Shown: in pieces, positions 35,715-44,478 of the stretch
Position numbering within the stretch: the stretch's first letter is position 1
How the letters are laid out: each line of letters starts with the position of its first letter
NCBI RefSeq assembly: GCF_000190735.1
Contig: NC_015177.1
Coordinates: 124,001-188,000 of the forward strand
Direction: 5' to 3'
Length of the DNA stretch: 64,000 nt
Source: Pseudopedobacter saltans DSM 12145
Lineage (GTDB): Bacteria; Bacteroidota; Bacteroidia; Sphingobacteriales; Sphingobacteriaceae
Made by a program: the position numbers and the translations under genes
Notes under the pieces: model-generated
What the model saw: only the letters and a program-made list of their open reading frames with translations
Told to the model about the DNA's origin: nothing
Databases searched by the model: none

Positions 35715-35723
35715 TCTTTTATT
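35715..35723. promoter_or_regulatory. Half-site TCTTTTATT before the oxidase operon
   Basis: Identical to one arm of the palindrome in the rrf2 promoter (36212-36237), placed 30 bp before the ccoN start. A second arm is not evident. Candidate Rrf2 half-site. Confidence 0.35.
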
Positions 35724-35736
35724 ATTTTAAATTTTT

Positions 35737-36174
35737 TTATTTTTTCAATGTAGAGTTTCCTAGAATTAAATCCTCGTTGAAATCTTCTATAGTTGTGTTT
35801 TTAAGCATTTTAATAATATCATTCCTGATTTTTTTAAATTCATGATGAATAGGACAGGGGTTGCTTTCAGAACAGTAATTTAATCCCAAACCGCAACCGA
35901 CAAATATTTTATCTCCATCTATAGCTTCAACGATGTTAGATAGTGGTTGCTTTAATGTAATGCTATCCATATAGAAACCGCCATTTGGCCCCTTTGCAGA
36001 TAGAACGATACCTTTGCGACTTAAATCCTGCAGTATTTTTGCTAAAAAGTGCTCAGGGGAATTGATTCCCTGGGCAATTTCCTTTATACCAACTTTTTTG
36101 TCCTCCGAAGTTTTATAGGCGATAAAGAAAACAGCTCTCATCGCATATTCGCAAGTTTTTGAAAAAACACTCAT
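35737..36174 (-). CDS. Rrf2-family Fe-S regulator (NsrR/IscR-like)
   Basis: A 145-residue winged-helix regulator. The N-terminal DNA-binding part is SKTCEYAMRAVFFIA, then VGIKEIAQGINSPEHFLAKI and KGPNGGFYM. Three cysteines that could hold an Fe-S cluster are C94, C101 and C107 (VGCGLGLNYCSESNPCPIHH). Rrf2 proteins of this kind sense NO, Fe-S status or redox state. It is encoded 51 bp upstream of ccoN on the same strand, with a palindrome in its own promoter and a matching half-site before ccoN, so it probably regulates itself and the whole island. Confidence 0.9.
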   Translation of the reverse strand: MSVFSKTCEYAMRAVFFIAYKTSEDKKVGIKEIAQGINSPEHFLAKILQDLSRKGIVLSAKGPNGGFYMDSITLKQPLSNIVEAIDGDKIFVGCGLGLNYCSESNPCPIHHEFKKIRNDIIKMLKNTTIEDFNEDLILGNSTLKK

Positions 36175-36187
36175 ATATTATATAATG

Positions 36188-36218
36188 CAAAGATAATCTT
36201 AAAGCTGAAAAAATAAAA
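36188..36218 (-). promoter_or_regulatory. Promoter of rrf2
   Basis: On the minus strand TTTT (complement of 36215-36218), 19 bp, then TATCTTTG (complement of 36188-36195), a perfect TAnnTTTG. Transcription would start about 8 nt before the rrf2 ATG. Confidence 0.6.
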
Positions 36219-36237
36219 GAGTTTTTTATCTTTTATT
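36212..36237. promoter_or_regulatory. Putative Rrf2 operator palindrome
   Basis: AATAAAAGA-N8-TCTTTTATT, a perfect 9-8-9 inverted repeat overlapping the -33 box of the rrf2 promoter, the expected place for autorepression. Confidence 0.55.
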
Positions 36238-36440
36238 AGTGTTACTGGAAGTTCTCCCACTTTTTTTAAAAAATGGAGATTTTATTGGTTAAAATTCCCA
36301 CTTTTTTCAAAAAACACAATTTCCTGTTCATAAAGGCTGGTTTTTACTGATTATTCCCTATTCTTCTATTTGTATAGAATAGAGAAAAATTGTAGGATTT
36401 AGCCTTTTTTTTAAAAAAATCGCCTTGTTGAAAACTTTTT

Positions 36441-36464
36441 GTGGTAAAAAGTGGTAATTAGTGG
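36441..36464 (+). promoter_or_regulatory. MraZ-binding boxes
   Basis: GTGG at 36441, 36451 and 36461, exactly 10 bp apart (gtggtaaaaa, gtggtaatta, gtggaagata), 45 bp before the mraZ ATG. MraZ binds TGGG/GTGG-type repeats with about one helical turn spacing in its own promoter. Confidence 0.7.
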
Positions 36465-36508
36465 AAGATATATTTACTTTTACATAACCAAAAAACTGTA
36501 TTTACAAA

Positions 36509-36970
36509 ATGTCTCATCTGATAGGAGAGTTTGATTGTAAGCTTGATGCCAAAGGGAGGTTAATGGTTCCTGCTGGGCTTAAGAAGCAATTGCCTGCGAT
36601 TGATGCAGATGGGCTTGTTGTGAATAGGGGTTTTGAAAAACATTTGGTTGTATATTCTAAAGCAGAGTGGGATAAAGTGACAGCAGAATTGGCTCAATTA
36701 AATCCGTATGAGGAAAAGAATAGAAAGTTCGTTAGGTACTTTACCAGAGGTGCTACCGAGTTGTCTTTGGATTCATCAGGACGTGTGTTGTTGCCAAAAT
36801 CGCTTTTAGAATATGCAGGGATAGGATCTGAAGTGGTGTTGTCTTGTCAGTTTAATAAGATTGAGCTTTGGTCAAAAGAAGCTTATGAAGAGCAAATGGA
36901 TGATGAGCCTGAGAATTTTGCGAGTTTGGCGGAAGAAGTAATGGGTAATAAAAGGAGGGAAGATGTCTGA
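36509..36970 (+). CDS. mraZ: MraZ transcriptional regulator
   Basis: A 153-residue protein with two SpoVT/AbrB-like halves: FDCKLDAKGRLMVPAGLKKQ and LSLDSSGRVLLPKSLLEYAG, each with the D-x-(K/S)GR motif. MraZ forms a ring that binds the repeat boxes seen just upstream and controls the dcw cluster. It is first in the cluster and overlaps rsmH by 8 bp. Confidence 0.95.
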   Translation: MSHLIGEFDCKLDAKGRLMVPAGLKKQLPAIDADGLVVNRGFEKHLVVYSKAEWDKVTAELAQLNPYEEKNRKFVRYFTRGATELSLDSSGRVLLPKSLLEYAGIGSEVVLSCQFNKIELWSKEAYEEQMDDEPENFASLAEEVMGNKRREDV

Positions 36971-37871
36971 GGTTTATCATGTGCCGGTTATGCTTTCTGA
37001 ATGCATTGAGGGTTTGGATATAAAACCAGATGGAGTTTATGTAGATGTGACTTTTGGTGGTGGTGGGCATTCTAGAGAGATTATCAAGCATTTAGGTGAG
37101 GATGGTGTTCTGGTTGCATTTGATCAGGATGTGGATGCGCAACAGAATCGGATCGCAGATGACAGGTTTGTTTTTATTGATCAAAACTTTAGATATCTGA
37201 AAAATAATCTTCGTTTACATGGTTTGGCTCCTGTGGATGGGATACTGGCTGATCTGGGTGTTTCATCTCATCAGTTTGATGTGCCGGAAAGAGGGTTTTC
37301 TATTCGCTTCGATGGAGATCTGGATATGCGGATGGACCAATCCGGGGAATTGACCGCAAAAAAAGTAATAGGTGAATATTCGGAAGAAGAGCTACATAAA
37401 ATATTCGGTATTTATGGAGAGATCCAAAATGCCAGATCGCTGGCGAAAACTATTGTAACAGCCAGACTGAACAAGGAGATTGTGACAATAGAGGATTTGA
37501 AAAGCGCGATTGCGAAGTTGATTCCTCGAAATAAAGAGAATAAGTACCTGGCGCAGGTTTTTCAGGCTTTAAGAATAGAAGTGAATCAGGAAATGGAGGT
37601 TTTGAAGGAGTTTTTGGAGCAAGCCGCGGAGGTGTTAAAGCCGGGAGGGAGATTAGTTGTGATGTCGTATCATTCTTTGGAAGACAGGTTGGTGAAGAAT
37701 TTTATGATGAAGGGTAAGTTTTCTGGACAGGTCGAGAAAGATTTTTACGGAAATGAAATAAAACCTTTTACTGTTTTGACTAAAAAATCAATTACAGCAA
37801 GTGAAGAAGAGTTGTTGCGAAATAATAGGTCAAGAAGTGCAAGGTTGAGAATAGCGGTTAAAAATGACTAA
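36963..37871 (+). CDS. rsmH: 16S rRNA (cytosine-N4)-methyltransferase RsmH
   Basis: A 302-residue SAM-dependent methyltransferase (MraW). Motifs: VPVMLSECIEGL, VDVTFGGGGHSREI (SAM site), ADLGVSSHQFDVPERGFSIR, DGDLDMRMD, and SYHSLEDRLVKNF. It methylates N4 of C1402 in 16S rRNA. Overlaps mraZ and the next gene by 8 bp each, so translation is coupled. Confidence 0.96.
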   Translation: MSEVYHVPVMLSECIEGLDIKPDGVYVDVTFGGGGHSREIIKHLGEDGVLVAFDQDVDAQQNRIADDRFVFIDQNFRYLKNNLRLHGLAPVDGILADLGVSSHQFDVPERGFSIRFDGDLDMRMDQSGELTAKKVIGEYSEEELHKIFGIYGEIQNARSLAKTIVTARLNKEIVTIEDLKSAIAKLIPRNKENKYLAQVFQALRIEVNQEMEVLKEFLEQAAEVLKPGGRLVVMSYHSLEDRLVKNFMMKGKFSGQVEKDFYGNEIKPFTVLTKKSITASEEELLRNNRSRSARLRIAVKND

Positions 37872-38277
37872 TAAGATAAGGATACCATTGGAAGAGGAGG
37901 AAGCTCCGATTGAGAACCGGGTTGAAGAGCAGGAAGAGAAAAGTCCTGCCATGTCGGCTTTGGTTTCTTTCTTTACCAGAGGTGTTGTGTCTAAAGAAGC
38001 GGCAACGGAAGCTTTGCCTTTTGTTTTGTTTCTGGGTTTTTTAGGGATGATGTATATAGGGAACAGGCATACCGCGGAAAATAATATTAGGAAGATAGAT
38101 AAATTAAATAAAGAAGTAAAAGAGCTGAGCTGGGATTTTAAGACACTTAAAGCCGAGCTTATGTTTAAGAGTAAACAAACAGAAGTTGTTAAAAGAGTGG
38201 ATTCTGTTTTGGGATTGAAAGTTCCGACGGAACCACCGATAAAAATAAAAGTAGGTCAAAATGAATATCAGAACTAA
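37864..38277 (+). CDS. ftsL: FtsL-like division protein
   Basis: A 137-residue bitopic protein in the ftsL position. It has a charged cytoplasmic N-terminus (about 1-55), one membrane helix (ALPFVLFLGFLGMMYIGNRH, about 56-75) and a leucine-zipper-like coil (IRKIDKLNKEVKELSWDFKT). Sequence similarity to E. coli FtsL is low, as is normal for this family; the identity rests on position and topology. It overlaps rsmH by 8 bp and ftsI by 17 bp. It should join FtsQ/FtsB-like partners and activate FtsWI. Confidence 0.8.
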   Translation: MTNKIRIPLEEEEAPIENRVEEQEEKSPAMSALVSFFTRGVVSKEAATEALPFVLFLGFLGMMYIGNRHTAENNIRKIDKLNKEVKELSWDFKTLKAELMFKSKQTEVVKRVDSVLGLKVPTEPPIKIKVGQNEYQN

Positions 38278-40360
38278 TATTCTTCTTCGCGTTTATGCGG
38301 CTTTTGGCTTTATAGTGGTGTTTGCCATTTTTGTGGTGACAAGGATGGGGTATGTGCAGATTGTTCAGGGAGAGAAATACAAGGCTATGGCGGATAGCTT
38401 GAGCACTAAATATGCTGAAGTAGAAGCGGCGAGAGGAAATATTTATTCTGCGGACGGTAGTTTATTGGCGACGTCTGTTCCTGAATACGAAATCAGAATG
38501 GATTTGCTGGCGGGGGGGATCCAGGATGACCAGGTGTTTTACGAGAAAGTTGATTCTTTGGCTTATAATCTTTCCAAGCGTTTCGGAGATAAAAGTCCAA
38601 GAGATTATTCTCGTTTATTGCGTGATGCCAGGGCAGAGAAGCAGCGTTATTTTCTGATAAAAAGAAAGGCGACCTATCAGGATTTGAAAGCTATGAAAAC
38701 ATTCCCGATTTTTAATATGGGAAGGTATAAAGGTGGTTTGATAGCAGTTCAGAAAAATAAAAGAATCTTTCCTTTTAAAGATTTAGCAGCCAGAACAATA
38801 GGTTATTATAATGAGAATTCCAGTGTATCTGTTGGTTTAGAGGGGGCTTATGGCGATTATATCAACGGCGAAACAGGGAAAAGGTTGGTGCAGCGTATTG
38901 CTGGTGGTGTTTGGATGCCGGTAAATGAAGATGCCGAAATAGCCCCTAAAGATGGCGCTGATATTATTTCTACAATAGATATCAATATTCAGGATTTGGC
39001 CCAAAATGCTTTAAAAAAGCAATTGACAAAAAGCGAAGCTGATTTTGGAACTGTGGTGGTGATGGAAGTTGAGACCGGGCGTGTTAAAGCTATAGCGAAT
39101 TATACCAGGGTAGATGGCGAATATAAAGAAACCTTTAATTACGCGATTGCACAAAGTGCCGAGCCTGGATCTACTTTTAAGCTTGCTTCTTACATGATAG
39201 CGATTGATGATAAGAAGTTTGGTCTTACAGATAAAATTGATACCGAAGGAGGAAAATATAAATTATTCAGACATACTATTAAGGATTCTCATGACGGTGG
39301 TTATGGAGTAATCACTATGAAAGAGGCTTTTGAGGTTTCGTCTAACGTTGCTATTGTAAAGCAAATCTATAATCACTATAAAGATAATCCATCCAGATTT
39401 ACAGACAGGCTGCATGATTTGAGATTGGGGGAAAAGATGGGCTTGCAAATTCCAGGAGAAGGGTCTCCTTTGATAAAAACGCCGAAAAGTAAATCGTGGA
39501 GTGGTTTAACATTACCTCAGATGGCTTATGGCTACGAGCTGAAAATGACTCCGATAGAGATTTTATCGTTATATAATGCGGTTGCAAATGGGGGTAAGAT
39601 GATTAGTCCTCTTTTCGTTCAGGAGATCAGGAGATTGGGAAATACTGTTGAGCAGTTTGAGCCTCGTGTAATCAATCAAAAAGTATGTTCCGACAGAACT
39701 TTAGAGATGTTAAAGGAAATGCTTTTAGGTGTGGTTGAAGAAGGTACAGGAAAAATAATTCAGAATCCTTTATATAAAATAGCTGGAAAAACAGGAACAG
39801 CGCAGGTTGCTGATGGTTCCAGAGGTTATAAAGGAAAGCGTAAATATCAAGCTTCTTTCTGTGGATATTTCCCTGCAGAAAAACCAAAATACTCGATGAT
39901 TGTAGTGGTTCAGAATCCAACTAAAGGTTCTTACTATGCAGCGCAGGTAGCAGGACCGGTTTTCAGGGAAGTGGCGGATGTTATCTATGCTAGCGATTTA
40001 CAGATGTATGCAGATGTGAAGGAGCCTAAAGTAATAGGTAATACAAGGATGCCGTCTGTAAAATCGGGTCATAAAAAAGCAAGTCAGCAACTATATAAAG
40101 AATTTGGTATAAAATCTTATTTCGCTTCTGCGAACGAGATGGATGTAGATACCAATCAGGGCGTTGCCTATAAGGAAATACGTTCCAATAGCGGTGTCGT
40201 TCCGGATGTAACAGGTATGGGGTTAAGAGATGCAATATATGTTTTGGGTAATGTGGGGCTTAATCCAATAGTTAAGGGCGCTGGAGAGGTGTATCAGCAA
40301 TCTATACCAGTTGGTGCAAAAGTAATGAAAGGGACTAAAATCACAATAGAATTACGGTAA
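38261..40360 (+). CDS. ftsI: Division-specific penicillin-binding protein (FtsI) with PASTA domain
   Basis: A 699-residue class B transpeptidase. One membrane helix (about 10-27), a dimerisation domain (VEAARGNIYSADGSLLATS), then the transpeptidase with SxxK at S304 (EPGSTFKLAS), SSNVAIVKQ (SxN) and AGKTGTAQVADG (KTG). The C-terminus (about 645-699) is one PASTA domain: GVVPDVTGMGLRDAIYVLGN, then GTKITIELR. It cross-links septal peptidoglycan in the periplasm. The stop overlaps the murE ATG by one base. Confidence 0.95.
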   Translation: MNIRTNILLRVYAAFGFIVVFAIFVVTRMGYVQIVQGEKYKAMADSLSTKYAEVEAARGNIYSADGSLLATSVPEYEIRMDLLAGGIQDDQVFYEKVDSLAYNLSKRFGDKSPRDYSRLLRDARAEKQRYFLIKRKATYQDLKAMKTFPIFNMGRYKGGLIAVQKNKRIFPFKDLAARTIGYYNENSSVSVGLEGAYGDYINGETGKRLVQRIAGGVWMPVNEDAEIAPKDGADIISTIDINIQDLAQNALKKQLTKSEADFGTVVVMEVETGRVKAIANYTRVDGEYKETFNYAIAQSAEPGSTFKLASYMIAIDDKKFGLTDKIDTEGGKYKLFRHTIKDSHDGGYGVITMKEAFEVSSNVAIVKQIYNHYKDNPSRFTDRLHDLRLGEKMGLQIPGEGSPLIKTPKSKSWSGLTLPQMAYGYELKMTPIEILSLYNAVANGGKMISPLFVQEIRRLGNTVEQFEPRVINQKVCSDRTLEMLKEMLLGVVEEGTGKIIQNPLYKIAGKTGTAQVADGSRGYKGKRKYQASFCGYFPAEKPKYSMIVVVQNPTKGSYYAAQVAGPVFREVADVIYASDLQMYADVKEPKVIGNTRMPSVKSGHKKASQQLYKEFGIKSYFASANEMDVDTNQGVAYKEIRSNSGVVPDVTGMGLRDAIYVLGNVGLNPIVKGAGEVYQQSIPVGAKVMKGTKITIELR

Positions 40361-41820
40361 TGGCAGTATTAAAAGACATATTATATGGAGTTGCCATAGA
40401 GCAAGTAGTAGGATCTACCGAAATTGAGATTTCCCAATTACAGTTTGATTCCAGGAAAGTTTCGGAAGGAACTTTGTTTGTGGCTATAAAAGGAACTCGT
40501 TCCGATGGCCACGATTTTGTAAAAGACGTAACAGAAAATGGGGCAAAAGCGGCGATCGTCGAGACGCTGCCTGAGGTTATTGCAGAAGGAGTTACTTATA
40601 TAAAAGTAGCGAATTCTGCAACGGCATTGGGAGTTGTTGCTTCAAACTTCTATCATAATCCATCCTCTAAATTAAAATTAGTAGGAGTAACAGGTACAAA
40701 CGGAAAGACAACGGTTTGTACGCTTTTATACAAGTTATTTAAAAAGTTGGGCTATAATGTAGGTTTAGTATCAACCGTAGAAAATTACATTAATGATCTG
40801 GTAGTTCCGGCAACACATACAACACCAGATCAAATCGCATTAAATCAGTTGCTTAACAGAATGGTTGATGCCGGATGTGAATATTGCTTCATGGAAGTAA
40901 GTTCTCATTCAGTAGTACAGCATAGAATAGACGGTCTTGAGTTCGCTGGTGGTGTTTTTACCAATATAACCCACGACCATTTAGATTTTCATAAGACTTT
41001 TGATAACTACATCAAAGCAAAAAAAGGATTCTTTGATAATCTAACCAGTAAAGCTTTTGCTTTAACGAATGTAGATGATAGAAACGGCAATGTGATGTTG
41101 CAGAATACCAGGGCACATAAAAAAACGTACGCCTTAAATGCTGTAGCGGATTTTAAAGCTAAAATTATAGAAAACCTTTTTTCCGGATTGCATTTGGATA
41201 TCGACGGAATGGAGGTTTATTTCAGACTGGTTGGTTCTTTCAATGCCTATAACCTGCTGGCGGTTTACGGAACAGCTTTGTTGCTCGAACAGGATAGGAC
41301 TAAAGTTCTTACTGTCCTGAGTATGCTTACTGGAGCAGAAGGAAGATTCGATTATATTATTGCTCCTAACAAAGTAATAGGCATAGTGGATTATGCCCAT
41401 ACGCCAGATGCGTTGAGGAATATTCTTTCTACAATAGAAAATATCAGCTCGGGAACAGAATCTATTATTACTGTTGTGGGATGTGGAGGAGATAGAGATA
41501 GGGAAAAGCGTCCGATTATGGCTCAAACTGCCTGTGATTGGAGCCATAAAGTGATTTTGACATCTGATAATCCAAGGACCGAAAAACCTGAAGATATCTT
41601 AAACGATATGTTGGCTGGTGTATCGGCGGTAAATCAAAAAAAGGTATTAACGATTTTGGATAGAAGAGAGGCGATTAAAGCAGCATGTCATCTGGCTAAA
41701 CCAGGAGATATTATATTGTTAGCCGGCAAAGGACACGAAAAGTATCAGGAGATAAACGGGGTAAGGACTGATTTTGATGATAAACAAATATTAACTGAAC
41801 AATTTAATTTATTGGCCTAA
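40360..41820 (+). CDS. murE: UDP-MurNAc-tripeptide ligase MurE
   Basis: A 486-residue Mur ligase. ATP site [14 protein letters not shown] (about 109-122), then [40 protein letters not shown] with the carbamoylated-Lys region AKKGFF, and [11 protein letters not shown]. The DNPR motif ([13 protein letters not shown]) marks ligases adding meso-diaminopimelate. Expected reaction: UDP-MurNAc-Ala-Glu + mDAP + ATP. It directly precedes mraY with a one-base overlap; murF, normally between them in many bacteria, is not here. Confidence 0.95.
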   Translation: MAVLKDILYGVAIEQVVGSTEIEISQLQFDSRKVSEGTLFVAIKGTRSDGHDFVKDVTENGAKAAIVETLPEVIAEGVTYIKVANSATALGVVASNFYHNPSSKLKLVGVTGTNGKTTVCTLLYKLFKKLGYNVGLVSTVENYINDLVVPATHTTPDQIALNQLLNRMVDAGCEYCFMEVSSHSVVQHRIDGLEFAGGVFTNITHDHLDFHKTFDNYIKAKKGFFDNLTSKAFALTNVDDRNGNVMLQNTRAHKKTYALNAVADFKAKIIENLFSGLHLDIDGMEVYFRLVGSFNAYNLLAVYGTALLLEQDRTKVLTVLSMLTGAEGRFDYIIAPNKVIGIVDYAHTPDALRNILSTIENISSGTESIITVVGCGGDRDREKRPIMAQTACDWSHKVILTSDNPRTEKPEDILNDMLAGVSAVNQKKVLTILDRREAIKAACHLAKPGDIILLAGKGHEKYQEINGVRTDFDDKQILTEQFNLLA

Positions 41821-43121
41821 TGCTATACTACCTATTTAACTTTTTAGATAAACATTTTGATTTTCCCGGTGCAGGGATATTTCAGTTTATCTCTTTTAGA
41901 GCGGGGATGGCTATTATTTTGTCCTTAATCATCACTACTGTTTTTGGTAGCAGGCTTATAGCTTATTTACGATACAAACAGGTTGGTGAAACAGTACGAA
42001 ATTTAGGTTTAGAAGGTCAGATTCAAAAACAGGGTACCCCAACAATGGGTGGTTTAATCATCATTGCAGGTATATTGATTCCGGTACTTTTATTTGCCAA
42101 GCTGGAAAATATATATATCATTTTAATGCTAATCACAACCGTTTGGATGGGTGCAATTGGATTTTTGGATGATTATATAAAGGTTTTTAGAAAAAATAAG
42201 GAAGGACTGGCCGGCAGGTTTAAAATCGTAGGTCAGGTTGGTTTAGCACTGATAGTTGGTTGGACCATGTATTTCCATCCACAAATTTTAGTTAGACAAA
42301 CTGTTACCGGTCCACTGCCGGTTTCAGTTAAACCGCATGCTCCTATAAAAGGACTTAGCGAAGAAATTATAGTCAACAAAGAAGGCGAAAGATTGATAAG
42401 AGTAGAGAAGGCAACGGGTGTTTACTATGCTAAAGACGTAAAAAGTACCACTACAAATGTGCCTTTTTATAAAAACAACGAGTTCGATTATGCCAAAGTG
42501 CTTAAGATTTTTGGAGGCAACTATCAGGACTACGCACTTCTGGTCTTCCTGTTGTTTGTGATTATCATTATAACAGCCGTTTCTAACGGAGCCAATATTA
42601 CCGACGGAATTGATGGCTTGGCAACAGGTACCTCCGCGATTATAGGGATAGCACTGATGTTGTTGGCCTATGTTTCAGGTAATACCATCATAGCCGATTA
42701 TCTAAAGATACTTTATATACCAAATTCTGGTGAGCTGGTAATTTTTGCCTCAGCCTTTGTGGGGGCATGTATTGGTTTTCTTTGGTACAATACCTTTCCT
42801 GCACAGGTTTTTATGGGCGATACAGGAAGTTTAACCATTGGGGGAATCATTGCAGTATTTGCGATTATGATTCGTAAAGAGTTGCTGATTCCGGTATTGT
42901 GTGGGGTGTTTCTGGTAGAGAATTTATCTGTAATTATTCAGGTAAGCTGGTTCAAATACACGAAAAGAAAATATGGTGAAGGCAGGAGGGTATTCCTGAT
43001 GTCGCCATTACATCATCATTTTCAAAAAAAGGGATATCACGAAGCTAAAATTGTAACGCGTTTTTGGATTGTTGGAATATTATTGGCCATTATCACTATA
43101 GTAACTCTGAAAATTAGATAG
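41820..43121 (+). CDS. mraY: Phospho-MurNAc-pentapeptide transferase MraY
   Basis: A 433-residue integral membrane enzyme that transfers phospho-MurNAc-pentapeptide to undecaprenyl phosphate (lipid I). Motifs: [21 protein letters not shown] (catalytic Asp pair at 117-118), [13 protein letters not shown] (256-268), [12 protein letters not shown] and [15 protein letters not shown]. It is about 70 residues longer than E. coli MraY because of an insertion at about 160-220 ([20 protein letters not shown]... to KNNEFDYAK) in an extracytoplasmic loop, as seen in other Bacteroidota. Confidence 0.95.
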   Translation: MLYYLFNFLDKHFDFPGAGIFQFISFRAGMAIILSLIITTVFGSRLIAYLRYKQVGETVRNLGLEGQIQKQGTPTMGGLIIIAGILIPVLLFAKLENIYIILMLITTVWMGAIGFLDDYIKVFRKNKEGLAGRFKIVGQVGLALIVGWTMYFHPQILVRQTVTGPLPVSVKPHAPIKGLSEEIIVNKEGERLIRVEKATGVYYAKDVKSTTTNVPFYKNNEFDYAKVLKIFGGNYQDYALLVFLLFVIIIITAVSNGANITDGIDGLATGTSAIIGIALMLLAYVSGNTIIADYLKILYIPNSGELVIFASAFVGACIGFLWYNTFPAQVFMGDTGSLTIGGIIAVFAIMIRKELLIPVLCGVFLVENLSVIIQVSWFKYTKRKYGEGRRVFLMSPLHHHFQKKGYHEAKIVTRFWIVGILLAIITIVTLKIR

Positions 43122-43123
43122 TC

Positions 43124-44470
43124 ATGGAGAAGAAGGCAAGAATAGTAATATTAGGATCGGGAGAAAGTGGGGTAGGTGCCGCCATCTTAGCGCAAAAGAA
43201 TGGCTTTGATGTCTTCGTGTCCGATTTTGGCGCTATTGCAGATAAGTATAAGGAAGAACTGGAGGAGAAGGGAATTGCTTTTGAAGAGAATAAGCATACT
43301 GAAGAACTTATATTAAATGCAGGTGAGATTATAAAAAGCCCCGGTATTCCAGACAAAGCGCCAATAATTAAAAAAATAAAAGAAAAGCAAATTCCAATTC
43401 TTTCAGAAATTGAATTTGCCGGACGATATAACAAAGCGAAAACAATTTGTATAACTGGCTCGAACGGAAAGACAACTACTACTTTGCTGACTTACCATAT
43501 TCTAAAGAAAGCGGGTTTAAATGTCGGTTTAGCCGGAAATATAGGTTACAGTTTTGCAAAGCAGGTGGCTGAAGAGAACTTTGATTATTATGTATTGGAG
43601 CTTAGTAGTTTTATGCTCGACAATATGTATGATTTCAAAGCAGATATTGCGGTTTTATTAAATATCACGCCAGATCACTTAGATCGATATAATTACGAAA
43701 TGAAAAATTATGTTGATTCTAAGTTCAGGATAATACAAAACCAGACATCGCAGGATCATTTTATTTATTGTGCAGATGATCCTGAAACGATAGCTGCGCT
43801 GGATAGACATCAGATAAATGCAGAGAGACACCCATTTTCAATAACAAATAAAGTAGAAAATGGTGCATTCTTAGAAAACGATACTATATACTTCAACTTA
43901 AACAACACAGAACCCTTAACTATGACTATTCAAGAACTTGCTTTACAAGGCAGTCACAATGTTTACAACTCTATGGCATCGGGAATTTCAGCGAAAATTT
44001 TAGAGCTAAGAAACGAGACTGTGCGGGAAAGTATGGGAGATTTTAAAAACGTGGCTCATCGTTTGGAGTTTGTGGCTAAGATTTCAGGAATCACTTTCAT
44101 CAATGATTCAAAAGCAACCAACGTAAATTCCACGTGGTATGCGCTGGAAAGTATGAGCTCTGATGTCGTATTGATACTTGGTGGAGTTGATAAGGGGAAC
44201 GATTACTCGATGTTGAGGAATCTGGTAAAAGAAAAGGTGTCTTCTATAGTATGTCTGGGTTTAGATAATAAAGCGATTCACGATGCTTTCGAAGATGATG
44301 TTGAAATTATAGTAAATACAAAGTCTGCTGCGGAAGCAGTAGAGGTAGCTTATCATTTAGCGAAGAAGGGATCAACAGTGTTGTTGTCTCCTGCATGTGC
44401 CAGTTTTGATTTGTTTAAGAATTACGAAGACAGAGGAGATCAGTTTAAAGCAGCAGTTAGAGAATTGTAG
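43124..44470 (+). CDS. murD: UDP-MurNAc-L-Ala-D-Glu ligase MurD
   Basis: A 448-residue Mur ligase adding D-Glu. N-terminal Rossmann region VILGSGESGVGAAILAQKNG, ATP site CITGSNGKTTTTLL (about 108-121), LELSSFMLDN, NITPDHLDRY, and INDSKATNVNSTWYALES. Two bp after mraY. The catalytic order in the pathway is before MurE. Confidence 0.96.
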   Translation: MEKKARIVILGSGESGVGAAILAQKNGFDVFVSDFGAIADKYKEELEEKGIAFEENKHTEELILNAGEIIKSPGIPDKAPIIKKIKEKQIPILSEIEFAGRYNKAKTICITGSNGKTTTTLLTYHILKKAGLNVGLAGNIGYSFAKQVAEENFDYYVLELSSFMLDNMYDFKADIAVLLNITPDHLDRYNYEMKNYVDSKFRIIQNQTSQDHFIYCADDPETIAALDRHQINAERHPFSITNKVENGAFLENDTIYFNLNNTEPLTMTIQELALQGSHNVYNSMASGISAKILELRNETVRESMGDFKNVAHRLEFVAKISGITFINDSKATNVNSTWYALESMSSDVVLILGGVDKGNDYSMLRNLVKEKVSSIVCLGLDNKAIHDAFEDDVEIIVNTKSAAEAVEVAYHLAKKGSTVLLSPACASFDLFKNYEDRGDQFKAAVREL

Positions 44471-44478
44471 CATTAAAA

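Larger units (their letters stand above)
36175..36508. other. Intergenic region between rrf2 and mraZ
   Basis: No gene. It holds the divergent rrf2 promoter and operator (36188-36237), two TCCCACTTTTTT direct repeats (36255 and 36296), a possible plus promoter (TTTG at 36369-36372) and the MraZ boxes. Confidence 0.6.
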
